Source: Rhizobium sp. L51/94 (GTDB lineage: Bacteria > Pseudomonadota > Alphaproteobacteria > Rhizobiales > Rhizobiaceae). Taken from it: a stretch of DNA of 64,000 bases. The stretch covers positions 310,001 through 374,000 of the forward strand of contig NZ_CP072142.1 of assembly GCF_019355555.1 (NCBI RefSeq), read 5' to 3'. Every line of letters begins with the position of its first letter. Position 1 is the stretch's first letter. Of the stretch, positions 52,213-61,422 are shown piece by piece. Position numbers and translations under genes: made by a program. Below the pieces are notes generated by a model that saw nothing but the letters and a program-made list of their open reading frames with translations, was not told the origin of the DNA and ran no database searches.

Positions 52213-55200
52213 ATGGGTTTTTCGGAACTGTGCATCCGCCGGCCGGTGTTTGCGACCGTCCTCAGCCTGCTGATGCTGCTGGTCGGTATCGTCTCCTATG
52301 ACCGACTGGCGGTGCGCGAGTATCCCAGTATCGACGAGCCCGTGGTTTCCGTCGTCACGACCTATCCGGGTGCTTCCGCCAGCATCATTGAAAGCCAGGT
52401 CACCCAGATTCTCGAAGGATCGATCGCCGGCATTGAAGGCATCGACGTGCTGGAATCGACCAGCCGCTCGGAATCGAGCCGCATCACCGTCCGCTTCCGC
52501 CTGGAGATCCAGCCGGACGTCGCCGCAAGCGATGTGCGCGACCGGGTAAGCCGGGTGCGTCAGCGTCTGCCGGACGAAATCACCGAGCCGGTTATTTCCA
52601 AGGTCGAGGCCGATGCCCAGCCGGTGGTCTTCGTTGTCTTTCGCAACGACCGGATGAGCCCCCTCGAACTCACCGATTATGTCGATCGCAATGTCGTTGA
52701 CCGCTTCAAGAATGTGACCGGCGTTGCCGACGTGCAGATATACGGCGAGCGGCGATACGCCATGCGGATCTGGATCGATCGCCAGAGGCTTGCTGCCCTG
52801 AACCTCACGGTGCAGGAAATCGAGGATTCGCTGCGGGCTCAGAACGTCGAGATCCCCGCCGGCCGACTGGAGAGCAACGACCGCGAGTTTACGGTCCTTT
52901 CCAAGTCGGCGATCGGCACGGTCAGCGAGTTCGAAAACATCATCGTCAAGCGTGGCAATGGCGTGCTGGTGCGCCTGAGCGAGGTTGCCCGGGTTGAGCT
53001 CGGCGCTGCCGACGAGCGTCGCGCCGGTCGCTTCAACGGCGAAAACGCCATCGTGGTCGGCATTATCAAGCAGGCGGTCGCCAATCCGCTCGATGTCTCC
53101 GCCGGCATCAATGCCATCCTACCAGACATCAACGCCAATCTGCCGGAAGGCATGACGGGTGCTGTCGGCAACGACAATTCGGTATTCATCGACAGGGCGC
53201 TGGGGGCCGTCTACGCGACAATCGTCGAGGCCATCGTCCTCGTGCTGATCGTCATCGTCGTCTTTCTGCGCTCGTGGCGGGCCTCCATCATTCCGATCGT
53301 TACCATCCCGATTTCGCTGATCGCCACCTTCGCGATCATGTATGCGCTCGGTTTCAGCGTGAACACCCTGACCTTGCTCGCCATCGTTCTCGCCATCGGT
53401 CTGGTGGTCGATGATGCCATCGTCGTGCTCGAGAACATTTTCCGCCATATCGAGGACGGCATGGCGCCGATACCGGCGGCCATCAAGGGAACGCGGGAAA
53501 TCGGCTTTGCGGTGATCGCCATGACGCTGACGCTCGCCGCCGTCTATGCGCCCGTGGCCTTTGCCACCGGCAGAACGGGCAAGCTGTTTCTCGAATTCTC
53601 GCTGACGCTTGCAAGCGCGGTGATCGTGTCGGGCTTCGTCGCCCTGACGCTGACGCCGATGATGTGCTCCAGGCTCCTGAAACACGAGAAGGAACCGGGG
53701 CGAATATCGGCGTTCATCGAGCGGGGGCTGAGCGGCCTTGAGAACGGCTATCGTCGCCTGCTGGCGACCTCGCTCGGCATGCGCCGCCTTGTCGCGCTGG
53801 CGGCTGTCGTCGTCGCCGCCTGCAGCGCCTTCCTCTATGTCGGCTTGCCGCAGGAGCTGGCACCCGTTGAGGACCGCGGCATCATCCGCGTGGTCGGCAC
53901 GGCGCCGGAGGGCTCGACGCTTGCCTATACCGAACGCTATTCCAAGCAGGTGGAAGCCCTTCTCAAGCCGATCTCTGAAGTCGGCAGCGTCCAGACGATC
54001 AACGGCATGCCCGAGGTGAACCGCTTCCAGGTTATCGGCCGCCTCAGCGATTGGGATGCCCGCGACCGTCGCCAGCAAGAGCTGGTGGCAGAGTTGCTCC
54101 CGGCCCTGCGCCGCATCGCCGGCGTCACTGCTTTTGCCAGCAATCCCCCCTCGCTCGGCACCTCCAACAATGCCCGCCCGATCGAATTCGTGTTGCAGAG
54201 TTCAGGCACCTATGAGGAGCTCGACCAGGTGACCCGTCGTTTCATGGAGCGAATCTCTGAATTTCCCGGTCTCACCAACATCGATAGCGACCTGAAGCTC
54301 AACAAGCCGGAAATGACCATTAATATCGATCGCGAAAAGGCGTCCGACCTAGGTATCGACATATCTGTGATCGGCAGGACCCTCGAGACGTTGCTCGGCG
54401 GCAGGCAGGTTACCCGTTTCGAAAATGACGGTGAGCAGTACGATGTCTATGTCCAGCTGGCAGCGGAGGACCGCACTGCACCATCGACCCTCTCGACGAT
54501 CTTCCTGAAGTCGCCGACCGACCAGATGGTGCAATTGTCGAACCTCGTGGGCGTCAAGGAAACCGTCGCGCCGCAGGAGCTGAAGCGTTTCAACCAGCTG
54601 CGGTCGGTGACGGTGTCGGCAAACCTTGCCGCTGGCGTATCCACCGGCGAAGCGCTTTTCTTCATGGAGACGGCAGCCAGGGAGGTCCTGCCGGACACAG
54701 TACAGACCGACGTATCCGGCCCAAGCCGCGAATTCCGCGCTTCCGGCCAGAGCCTGCTCGTGGTGTTCGTCCTCGCGCTCGGCTTCATCTACCTAGTGCT
54801 TGCCGCACAGTTCGAAAGCTTCCGCGATCCGCTGATCATCATGGTGACGGTACCGCTGTCGATGACCGGCGCGCTGGCCGCGCTTTCGCTCGGCGGCGGC
54901 TCGTTGAACGTTTATTCGCAGATCGGACTTGTCACGCTGGTCGGCCTCATCACCAAGCACGGCATTCTCATCGTCGAATTTGCAAACCAGCGGCAGGAGG
55001 CAGGGCACGACCGGCTTTCGGCAGTGATCGATGCCGCTGTCATGCGCCTGCGGCCGATCCTGATGACGACAGGTGCCATGGTGCTGGGTGCCGTGCCGCT
55101 CGCCATCGCCCAGGGCGCCGGTGCCGAAAGTCGCCACCAAATCGGCTATGTCATCGTCGGCGGCATGACGCTGGGCACGTTGCTGACGCTTTTCGTCGTA

Positions 55201-55290
55201 CCGATGGTGTATACGTTTGCGGGTCGCAGGATGTCTCACCAGGAAGTCACGCCGCTCAAAGCAGAGGTTAGTGCTGCGACACTCACATAG
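52213..55290 (+). CDS. RND-family efflux transporter, inner-membrane pump
   Basis: A 1025-residue HAE1-type pump with about 12 membrane segments and two large periplasmic loops. It begins MGFSELCIRRPVFATVLSLL. The proton-relay acids in segment 4 are present (LVVDDAIVVLENIFRHIE), and the second half has LVTLVGLITKHGILIVEFAN. Substrates could be drugs, detergents or toxic intermediates. No outer-membrane channel gene or TetR-type regulator is adjacent. GAGGAGAGG precedes the ATG. Confidence 0.92.
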   Translation: MGFSELCIRRPVFATVLSLLMLLVGIVSYDRLAVREYPSIDEPVVSVVTTYPGASASIIESQVTQILEGSIAGIEGIDVLESTSRSESSRITVRFRLEIQPDVAASDVRDRVSRVRQRLPDEITEPVISKVEADAQPVVFVVFRNDRMSPLELTDYVDRNVVDRFKNVTGVADVQIYGERRYAMRIWIDRQRLAALNLTVQEIEDSLRAQNVEIPAGRLESNDREFTVLSKSAIGTVSEFENIIVKRGNGVLVRLSEVARVELGAADERRAGRFNGENAIVVGIIKQAVANPLDVSAGINAILPDINANLPEGMTGAVGNDNSVFIDRALGAVYATIVEAIVLVLIVIVVFLRSWRASIIPIVTIPISLIATFAIMYALGFSVNTLTLLAIVLAIGLVVDDAIVVLENIFRHIEDGMAPIPAAIKGTREIGFAVIAMTLTLAAVYAPVAFATGRTGKLFLEFSLTLASAVIVSGFVALTLTPMMCSRLLKHEKEPGRISAFIERGLSGLENGYRRLLATSLGMRRLVALAAVVVAACSAFLYVGLPQELAPVEDRGIIRVVGTAPEGSTLAYTERYSKQVEALLKPISEVGSVQTINGMPEVNRFQVIGRLSDWDARDRRQQELVAELLPALRRIAGVTAFASNPPSLGTSNNARPIEFVLQSSGTYEELDQVTRRFMERISEFPGLTNIDSDLKLNKPEMTINIDREKASDLGIDISVIGRTLETLLGGRQVTRFENDGEQYDVYVQLAAEDRTAPSTLSTIFLKSPTDQMVQLSNLVGVKETVAPQELKRFNQLRSVTVSANLAAGVSTGEALFFMETAAREVLPDTVQTDVSGPSREFRASGQSLLVVFVLALGFIYLVLAAQFESFRDPLIIMVTVPLSMTGALAALSLGGGSLNVYSQIGLVTLVGLITKHGILIVEFANQRQEAGHDRLSAVIDAAVMRLRPILMTTGAMVLGAVPLAIAQGAGAESRHQIGYVIVGGMTLGTLLTLFVVPMVYTFAGRRMSHQEVTPLKAEVSAATLT

Positions 55291-55504
55291 CCGCCTTGGT
55301 GGCTCGTGCATTGCCATTAAGGTGACGGCAGTCGCTTTCAGGGCCGTCTGTCACACTTGCGCAATGAGCAAGGAAAACAGCGCTGCCGTGCAAAAAGGAG
55401 AATCATCGGTTCGAATTCGTTTGCTACCACTTGTCGACATCGGTTTAGCGACAATGGACCCGGTGTGCGTCCCATTGATGGGACGGTATTATCCATGAAT
55501 TGGC

Positions 55505-55830
55505 TTGAGCCTTGGGGAACCGCTAGAGGAAATCGAAGACGGCACGGCTTCTTTTTGGCAAGGCTGGGAGGTGGAGTTCCACAAGGAGCCGGTACCGGCC
55601 CCTGAGCTATATGGTCTGAGAGTGAGGCTCATCGCCCGCCGCTATGACTGCGACGATGCTCTTATTCAGCTGTCTGAGGAAGCATGGCAAAAGTTCATCT
55701 CACGTGGACGCAAGCGGAGGAAGGTGATGCACGATGGCCTGAGACTGCCGTTTACGCATCCCTGGATAGGTGGGCGTCAATCGGACTGCGCGATGATCAT
55801 GCCGAATGGACCGGCGACTTTACCGAATGA
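55505..55830 (+). pseudogene. Frameshifted hypothetical protein gene
   Basis: The 5' half reads EEIEDGTASFWQGW, then LYGLRVRLIARRYDCDDALIQLSEE. The matching 3' half, AKVHLTWTQAEEGDARWPET and VYASLDRWASIGLRDDHAEW, continues in a different frame from about 55684. A family of small rhizobial proteins has these two halves in one frame, so about one base is missing near 55675-55690. The start may be the TTG at 55505. It is either a decayed gene or carries a sequencing error; the family function is unknown. Confidence 0.6.
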
Positions 55831-55910
55831 ACAGGGTCAATCGCTGCAATTGGCGCAAACCAGTCGTATCAATTGAACACCGACTTGAGGTCGGCCTAGA
55901 GCTGCTGGCG

Positions 55911-56102
55911 CTAGAGAAGACGGAAGAGGGAAACGACGCCGTCTAAAAGCGTCGAGCCACAAAACGGCGCGAACAGCGCCATTACGAGATTGAAGGCAAT
56001 GGCCATGAGGAGGATACGCTCCTGCTTCGGCGTGAGCTGCTTGTATTTTCTTTCGGGCGGAGGCTCTCGTCTCGGCTGATAGGCATTGAGGTCGCGAAAC
56101 AT
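55911..56102 (-). CDS. Small membrane protein, unknown function
   Basis: A 63-residue protein: a basic, Pro-rich N-terminus (YQPRREPPPERKYKQLTPKQER) followed by one or two hydrophobic stretches (ILLMAIAFNLVMALFAPF, then a second weaker one). AAGGATGAG lies just ahead of the ATG at 56102; a longer version from 56189 (92 residues) is possible. No family was recognised. It is divergent from the TfuA gene. Confidence 0.55.
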   Translation of the reverse strand: MFRDLNAYQPRREPPPERKYKQLTPKQERILLMAIAFNLVMALFAPFCGSTLLDGVVSLFRLL

Positions 56103-56276
56103 CTGCTCATCCTTTAGATCGGGGAAGAACGAAGATAGGGCGGAAGGAATGATGTCCAGGCACTGTTGTAAATCTACGCCATCTGTCATGGGTTGCAAGC
56201 GGTGCTTCGATGCCAAAAGAGCGCAGGCGCCACGCCGTCGGCAATGCACAGTGCAGTGGCAAAAGGCGAGATCGAG

Positions 56277-57023
56277 ATGCGGGTGATTTTTGCGGGCCCC
56301 ACGGTCCACGGTGCAGATCTGCGAACGGACGGTGCTTACGAGCTTCGGCCACCTGCCGGCCAAGGCGATGTCCACAGGGCTGTGGAAGACGGCGCCACGG
56401 TGATCGGGCTGATCGACGGTGTCTATGATGCCGTCCCCGCAGTATGGCATAAAGAAATCCTGTATGGCCTGTCTCAGGGCGTTCACATGTTCGGTGCCGC
56501 AAGCATCGGCGCGCTGAGGGCGGCCGAGTGTGCGCCATTCGGCATGGTCGGCATCGGCAAAATCTACGAGGGATATGCCAGCGGCCTGCTGGAGGAGGAT
56601 GCTGACGTGGCGCAATCGCACGCGCCGGCCGATCTCGGTTACCTGCCGCTCAGTGTCCCACTCGTCAATGCCAGGGCGACACTTGCGCAGTGCCGGCATC
56701 TGGCCCTCGTCACGCTCGAGGAGGAAGCCCGCCTGCAAAGGACTGCCGAGGAGACCTTCTTCAAAAACAGGACCTATCGGCAGCTGGTGCGGGACGCCAT
56801 TTCGGATGTCGAAAGAGCGTCAACGGTCTTGGCGCATTTGCGTGCCAATGCCGTCAATCCCAAGCTTCAGGATGCCCTGCGCCTCATCGACAGGGTGATC
56901 GGGACGCCGGATCGTCGTTTCTCCCCGCAGTTCGACTGGAGGTTTCACGCCACCTCCTTCTGGGAAACCCAGTTTTGCGGTGACGTGAAATCGATGCCAC
57001 CCGTCAAGCCTGCCGGAGATTAG
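56277..57023 (+). CDS. TfuA-like protein (peptide thioamidation/trifolitoxin-related)
   Basis: A 248-residue protein of the TfuA family: FAGPTVHGADL at the start, RPPAGQGDVHRAVEDGA, GLIDGVYDAVPAVWHKEI and MFGAASIGALRAAEC. TfuA proteins act with YcaO enzymes in making trifolitoxin and in peptide thioamidation. No YcaO gene or precursor peptide is evident in this window, so it may work with a partner elsewhere or have another role. The ATG at 56277 starts the domain directly. It converges with atzF. Confidence 0.85.
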   Translation: MRVIFAGPTVHGADLRTDGAYELRPPAGQGDVHRAVEDGATVIGLIDGVYDAVPAVWHKEILYGLSQGVHMFGAASIGALRAAECAPFGMVGIGKIYEGYASGLLEEDADVAQSHAPADLGYLPLSVPLVNARATLAQCRHLALVTLEEEARLQRTAEETFFKNRTYRQLVRDAISDVERASTVLAHLRANAVNPKLQDALRLIDRVIGTPDRRFSPQFDWRFHATSFWETQFCGDVKSMPPVKPAGD

Positions 57024-57050
57024 GCAAGCAGCCGGAAGGACGGCAATTTT

Positions 57051-58859
57051 TCAAGTCGTCGTCGATCTGTTGACGAAAGCCCGCCATCCGCCGAAGGAGG
57101 ATATATCCTCTGCGCCTTCGAGACCCACCGACTCGGCCAGAAAGCCCTTCGCCTGGCTGCCGTCGCTGAGCATGATGGTTCCGATGCCGAGCGGTGGAGG
57201 AATGGCGGCGACGAACTTTCCGAAGCCGGCTGCCGAAAGCCGCCAGACCTCGACTTCGATCTTCGTGCCGGTGTTTTCAGCGCATCGGATGAGGCCGGGC
57301 TTGGCCGGCGTCTGATTGGCAAGGCTGAAAAGCTTGTAGTCGGCGGCGGTCGTAGTCGTGCGGACAAAACGGGCTTCGAGATCGCGGAGCTGGATGTTGA
57401 GCGGCATGCCGGAAAGGTGCGCGCCGACAACCACGACGTCGATCTGGCCAGGTTCTTCAATCTGCGGGAGCTCGGGTTGGGGCGGCTGCGCCCAGCCGGT
57501 GGCACCGAGGGTCACCCCGCTTCGTGCATGGATATCGGCCGCCAGCGCTGCGGTCAGGCCATCCCGGCCTGCAGGCGCAAGCAGTGTGACGCTTGCCGGC
57601 AGTCCGTCGCTCCGGGTGCCTGTGGGCACCGCGATGCCGCACATGTCGAGCAGATTGACGAAGTTGGTGTAGGTTCCTAGCCGGCTGTTCTCGCGGATCG
57701 GCTCGGCTTCAAGCTCAGCGCGGGTGTAGTGTCGCGGCGCTGTCGGGACACAGAAAAGATCGACCGATGCGATCAGCGGTGCGACCGATCTCTTCAGAGC
57801 CTGCAATGCGTAGAGCCCGTTGAAGGCATCCGCCGCCGACAGCGATTTGGCGCCACCGTAGATCTTGGCAGTCACGGGGTGGAAACTCTCCGGGCGGGCA
57901 TCGAAGAAATCCTTCACGGCAGCATAGCGTTCCGCCACCCAGGCACCCTCGTAGAGAAGATCGGCCGTCTTGTAGAAGTCTGCAAACGGCACTTGGACAA
58001 GCTTGTGCCCGAGCGTTGACAGCATCGAAAGCGCATCCTCATAGGATGCCTCCATTGCCGCATCGCCGAAGAATTTTCTGTCTTCCGGTGCAAGCACACC
58101 GATGGTGAGCACCGGCGGCAGTGGGCCGTATCCTGTTACCTGGATCGCTCGCGAATAGGCGTCCGCTGCATCGTATCTGGCGGCGACCGAGAATACCTTG
58201 AAGGCGTCGTCAGCCGTCAGGGCGAAGATCGAAACACAGTCGAGCGTACGGCAGGCCGGCAGTACGCCCGATGTCGAAAGCGCACCGACACTCGGCTTTA
58301 GGCCGACGATGTTGTTGAGGCCGGCGGGGATGCGGCCGGAACCAGCGGTATCGGTCCCGAGTGCAAAGCTAACGATGCCGTGTGACGTAACAACGGCCGA
58401 ACCGGAGCTCGATCCGCCCGGCACGAGTGTCGGATCGATGGCATTACGGGGCACTGGAAAGGGTGTGCGGACGCCGACGAGGCCGGTGGCGAACTGGTCG
58501 AGATTGGTCTTGCCGATAACCAGTGCGCCGGCCTCCTTTAACAGGCGAACGACGGTTGCGTCTACATCCGGGTGGAAGGCAAAATCCGGGCAGGCCGCCG
58601 TGGTCGGCATGCCGGCGACATCGATGTTGTCCTTGACGGCGAAGGGGATGCCCCAGAGCGGCTTTGCCACCGGGTCGAATGGCCCGAGGGTTGCCGCCTG
58701 CGCCAGCAGCGCATTACGGTCCGCCAGATGCAGGAAAATGCCGGGGTCGTCGACATCGGCAATGCGGGCAAAAACCGTGTCGACCATCTCGGCGACGGTC
58801 CAGCCGCCAGCGTAGGCCCGGTGCAGGGAGGCGATGTCGAATGTTTGTCCGTCAATCAT
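57051..58859 (-). CDS. atzF: Allophanate hydrolase
   Basis: A 602-residue enzyme hydrolysing allophanate to ammonia and CO2. The N-terminal amidase-signature domain has the catalytic triad Lys76 (AVKDNIDV), Ser150 (PGGSSSGSAV) and Ser174 (DTAGSGRIPA), with the same spacing as in AtzF of Pseudomonas sp. ADP. The C-terminal about 150 residues (from near 455) form the second domain of allophanate hydrolases (VVVGAHLSGMPLNIQL, then LSDGSQAKGFL). Its start overlaps the cupin gene by 8 bases. It closes both the biuret branch of its own operon and, by inference, the guanidine pathway. Confidence 0.92.
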   Translation of the reverse strand: MIDGQTFDIASLHRAYAGGWTVAEMVDTVFARIADVDDPGIFLHLADRNALLAQAATLGPFDPVAKPLWGIPFAVKDNIDVAGMPTTAACPDFAFHPDVDATVVRLLKEAGALVIGKTNLDQFATGLVGVRTPFPVPRNAIDPTLVPGGSSSGSAVVTSHGIVSFALGTDTAGSGRIPAGLNNIVGLKPSVGALSTSGVLPACRTLDCVSIFALTADDAFKVFSVAARYDAADAYSRAIQVTGYGPLPPVLTIGVLAPEDRKFFGDAAMEASYEDALSMLSTLGHKLVQVPFADFYKTADLLYEGAWVAERYAAVKDFFDARPESFHPVTAKIYGGAKSLSAADAFNGLYALQALKRSVAPLIASVDLFCVPTAPRHYTRAELEAEPIRENSRLGTYTNFVNLLDMCGIAVPTGTRSDGLPASVTLLAPAGRDGLTAALAADIHARSGVTLGATGWAQPPQPELPQIEEPGQIDVVVVGAHLSGMPLNIQLRDLEARFVRTTTTAADYKLFSLANQTPAKPGLIRCAENTGTKIEVEVWRLSAAGFGKFVAAIPPPLGIGTIMLSDGSQAKGFLAESVGLEGAEDISSFGGWRAFVNRSTTT

Positions 58860-59208
58860 TGTTACTCTCTTCCAAAATCATTACCGGCCGGTCCCACTGG
58901 ATGAGAACGACACACCCTGTTTTTGTCCAGACGGCGTGCTCGGACCCTATCCTGTTGATCACCACGGTGCCCGGACCATAGTCTCCGGCCTCGTCCGACT
59001 GGACGCCATCGAGCACGAGGATGGTTTCGAGCCCCATATGCCGATGGCGGGGCACGGCGGCGCCGGGTTCGTATTTCAGCAGGGCGACGCCCGGCTGGTC
59101 GTCTTCGAAATTCTGGAGCCAGTGTAGGGTGACGCCGGGCCGGAAAGGGCCGAATTCGAGGCTTTTCCAGCCGCCCGATGTCAGGTTTTCGCGCGTCGTC
59201 TCAGGCAT
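58852..59208 (-). CDS. ChrR-like cupin protein
   Basis: A 118-residue single-domain cupin. The metal-binding pattern is PRHRHMGLETILVLDG in the first motif and a conserved His in GSEHAVWTKTGC in the second. Relatives are often annotated as ChrR-like anti-sigma cupins, but here it is inside a nitrogen catabolic operon and may be a small enzyme or sensor. It overlaps the genes on both sides by 8 bases. Confidence 0.8.
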   Translation of the reverse strand: MPETTRENLTSGGWKSLEFGPFRPGVTLHWLQNFEDDQPGVALLKYEPGAAVPRHRHMGLETILVLDGVQSDEAGDYGPGTVVINRIGSEHAVWTKTGCVVLIQWDRPVMILEESNND

Positions 59209-59869
59209 CGGCCAGTCCCTCCAGAATATCGTCGAGATGCGCGGTCCAGCCGACGATCGCCCCTTGCGCGCGGATCATGGCAATGGCAGCGCGCTTGAAG
59301 TCCTCGAAATAGCTTTCCGTCGCTTCTTCGCAGAGAAGACATTCGTAGCCGCGATCGTTTGCCTCGCGCATCGTCGTCTGGACGCAAACCTCTGTCGTTA
59401 CGCCGGCAAACACCAGCTGCTCGATGCCCCTGCTCTTCAGGATGTCGCCGAGGGGCGTGGCGTAAAAAGCGCCTTTGCCGGGCTTTTCGATCACCACCTC
59501 ACCGCCCACCGGCGCGACCGCCTCGAGGATCGCAGTGCCGGGTTCGCCCGATATAAGAACCCGTCCCATCGGTCCTTCGTCGCCGATACGCAGTGCCGGA
59601 TTACCGCGATTGCGCTTGGCAGCCGGCAGATCGGAGAGATCAGGCCGATGACATTCCATGGTGTGAACGACAGGCAGCCCGGCCGCGCGGAAGCCCGCGA
59701 TCAGCCTTGCGACATCGGGGACGATGCGGGTGATGCGGCCGACATCGTTGCCAAGGCTCTCGCCGAAGCCGCCGGGCTCTGCAAAATCACGCTGCATGTC
59801 GATGACGACGAGCGCAATCCTGTCTCGTTTGAGTGGAAAGGCGAATGGCTGTGCTTTGATCCCGGCCAT
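59201..59869 (-). CDS. Isochorismatase-family cysteine hydrolase, second copy
   Basis: A 222-residue hydrolase with the expected triad: Asp in VVIDMQRDF, Lys in VIEKPGKGAF and Cys in GVTTEVCVQTTMREANDRGYEC. It shares ECHRPDLSDLP and the C-terminal layout with the BiuH protein encoded at 62477, so the two are paralogs. It may hydrolyse another amide such as a ureido acid or carboxybiuret-type compound. The start is the ATG in a TGATG overlap with the ATPase gene. Confidence 0.85.
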   Translation of the reverse strand: MAGIKAQPFAFPLKRDRIALVVIDMQRDFAEPGGFGESLGNDVGRITRIVPDVARLIAGFRAAGLPVVHTMECHRPDLSDLPAAKRNRGNPALRIGDEGPMGRVLISGEPGTAILEAVAPVGGEVVIEKPGKGAFYATPLGDILKSRGIEQLVFAGVTTEVCVQTTMREANDRGYECLLCEEATESYFEDFKRAAIAMIRAQGAIVGWTAHLDDILEGLADA

Positions 59870-61422
59870 CACTGGTGTCCCGCCATATGCGCGCCGATGA
59901 CGCCGACATCCGCGTTGCGGATCGGTGTTTCGTAGACGAGCTTGCCGTCTGACATCACCATGATGCGGTCCGACATCTCCAGGAGTTCGTCGAGATCCTC
60001 GGACAGCAGCAACACGGCGGTGCCAGCGTTGCGCGCCCTCATGATCCGTGCCCGGATTTCGGCGACAGCCGAGAAGTCGAGGCCAAAGCAGGGATTGGAG
60101 ACGATCAGCAGATCGACCTCGCCCGTCAGTTCGCGGGCGAGCACCGCGCGCTGGATATTTCCACCGGAGAGCGAGGCGATCGGCGAGGAAGCAGAGGCGG
60201 TTTTCACCTTGAAATCGGCGATCAGCGCCTCAGCGCGCCGGCGCATCGATGTCTTGTCGAGCCAAGAGACCTTGCGCCCGGTCTTCTGCTTGACGTCGAA
60301 CGTGCGGAACGCGAGGTTTTCCGTCACTGTCATTCTGGGCGCGCAGGCATTCGTCAGCGGTTCCTCGGGAATGAAGCGGACATTGTTGGCGCGCGTTTCC
60401 TTCCGCGTGGCACCGTATGGCCTCCCCTTGACTGTAATCGTGCCGGCCTCGAGCGGTCTTTGTCCGGCGAGCACTTCGGCCAGTTCCTTCTGTCCGTTCC
60501 CTGAGATGCCAGCGATGCCGACAATCTCGCCGGCGCGAACGTCGAGATTTTCGATATCGATGCTCTTCAACCCGGAGCGATCCCGTGCCCGGATGCCGCT
60601 GACGGCCAGAACCGGGTCTGCCGTATTGGCGACCGGCAATCGCGAGTCGAGTTCAGCCAGCTTGACGTCGCCGATCATCATCGCAGCCATTTCCTGTGTG
60701 GTAAGATCTGCCACCTTGCCGCCGCCTGCCATCTTGCCGCGCCTGAGGACGGTGACGGAATCGGCAAACTTGGTTACCTCGTGAAATTTGTGGCTGATCA
60801 TCAGCACGGTGAGTTCGCCGCGCTCCGTCATGCCGCGCACGACGGCGAGCATCTCATCGGCTTCTGCCGGTGTCAGCACCGATGTCGGTTCATCGAGCAC
60901 CAGGAAGGACCGGCCGAGATAGAGTTGCTTGACGATTTCCAGCTTCTGCTTCTCGCCGGCGGCCAGTTCCTGAACCGGACGGTCGAGGGGGATCTTGAAA
61001 GGCATTGTCTCCATGAACTTTGCCAGATCCCGGTTCTCCCTGGCCCAATTGATCACGGCCGGCACGTGGGCGCGGCTGATCACCAGATTTTCCGCCCCCG
61101 TCAGCGATGGCACCAGCGTGAAGTGCTGGTAGACCATGCCGAGCCCGTAGCTTGCCGCATCCTTGGGCGAGCCAATGGCGACCTCCCTGTCCCCGACGGA
61201 CAGCGAGCCGGATGTCTGGTGGTAAAAGCCCATGATGCATTTCACGAGTGTCGATTTGCCGGCGCCGTTTTCGCCGAGCAGCGCGTGAAAGGAGCCGGCA
61301 GGAACGTCGATGGAGACGTGGTCGAGCGCGGTAAAGCTGCCGAAGCGCATGGTCATGTCGTGCGTCTGGATGCCGACGGCCTTGCCACGAGCCGGAAGTG
61401 GTGTGTCGCGGATCTGGATCAT
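59869..61422 (-). CDS. BMP-type ABC importer ATPase, cyanuric acid operon
   Basis: A 517-residue protein with two ATPase domains, related to the one at 26705. The first domain has Walker A GENGAGKST and Walker B FLVLDEPTSVLTP with an unusual signature (LAAGEKQK); the second has GISGNGQ and LSGGNIQRAVLAREL. Permeases and a binding protein are not adjacent; they are probably encoded upstream beyond position 64000. Import of cyanuric acid or a related ring is the likely task. Its start overlaps the ring-opening hydrolase gene by 4 bases. Confidence 0.87.
   Translation of the reverse strand: MIQIRDTPLPARGKAVGIQTHDMTMRFGSFTALDHVSIDVPAGSFHALLGENGAGKSTLVKCIMGFYHQTSGSLSVGDREVAIGSPKDAASYGLGMVYQHFTLVPSLTGAENLVISRAHVPAVINWARENRDLAKFMETMPFKIPLDRPVQELAAGEKQKLEIVKQLYLGRSFLVLDEPTSVLTPAEADEMLAVVRGMTERGELTVLMISHKFHEVTKFADSVTVLRRGKMAGGGKVADLTTQEMAAMMIGDVKLAELDSRLPVANTADPVLAVSGIRARDRSGLKSIDIENLDVRAGEIVGIAGISGNGQKELAEVLAGQRPLEAGTITVKGRPYGATRKETRANNVRFIPEEPLTNACAPRMTVTENLAFRTFDVKQKTGRKVSWLDKTSMRRRAEALIADFKVKTASASSPIASLSGGNIQRAVLARELTGEVDLLIVSNPCFGLDFSAVAEIRARIMRARNAGTAVLLLSEDLDELLEMSDRIMVMSDGKLVYETPIRNADVGVIGAHMAGHQ

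Noticed and set aside
57024..57050. Intrinsic terminator after tfuA (GCCG-GAAGGA-CGGC followed by AATTTTT)
   Set aside because: The stem is only 4 base pairs, too weak to report as a terminator.
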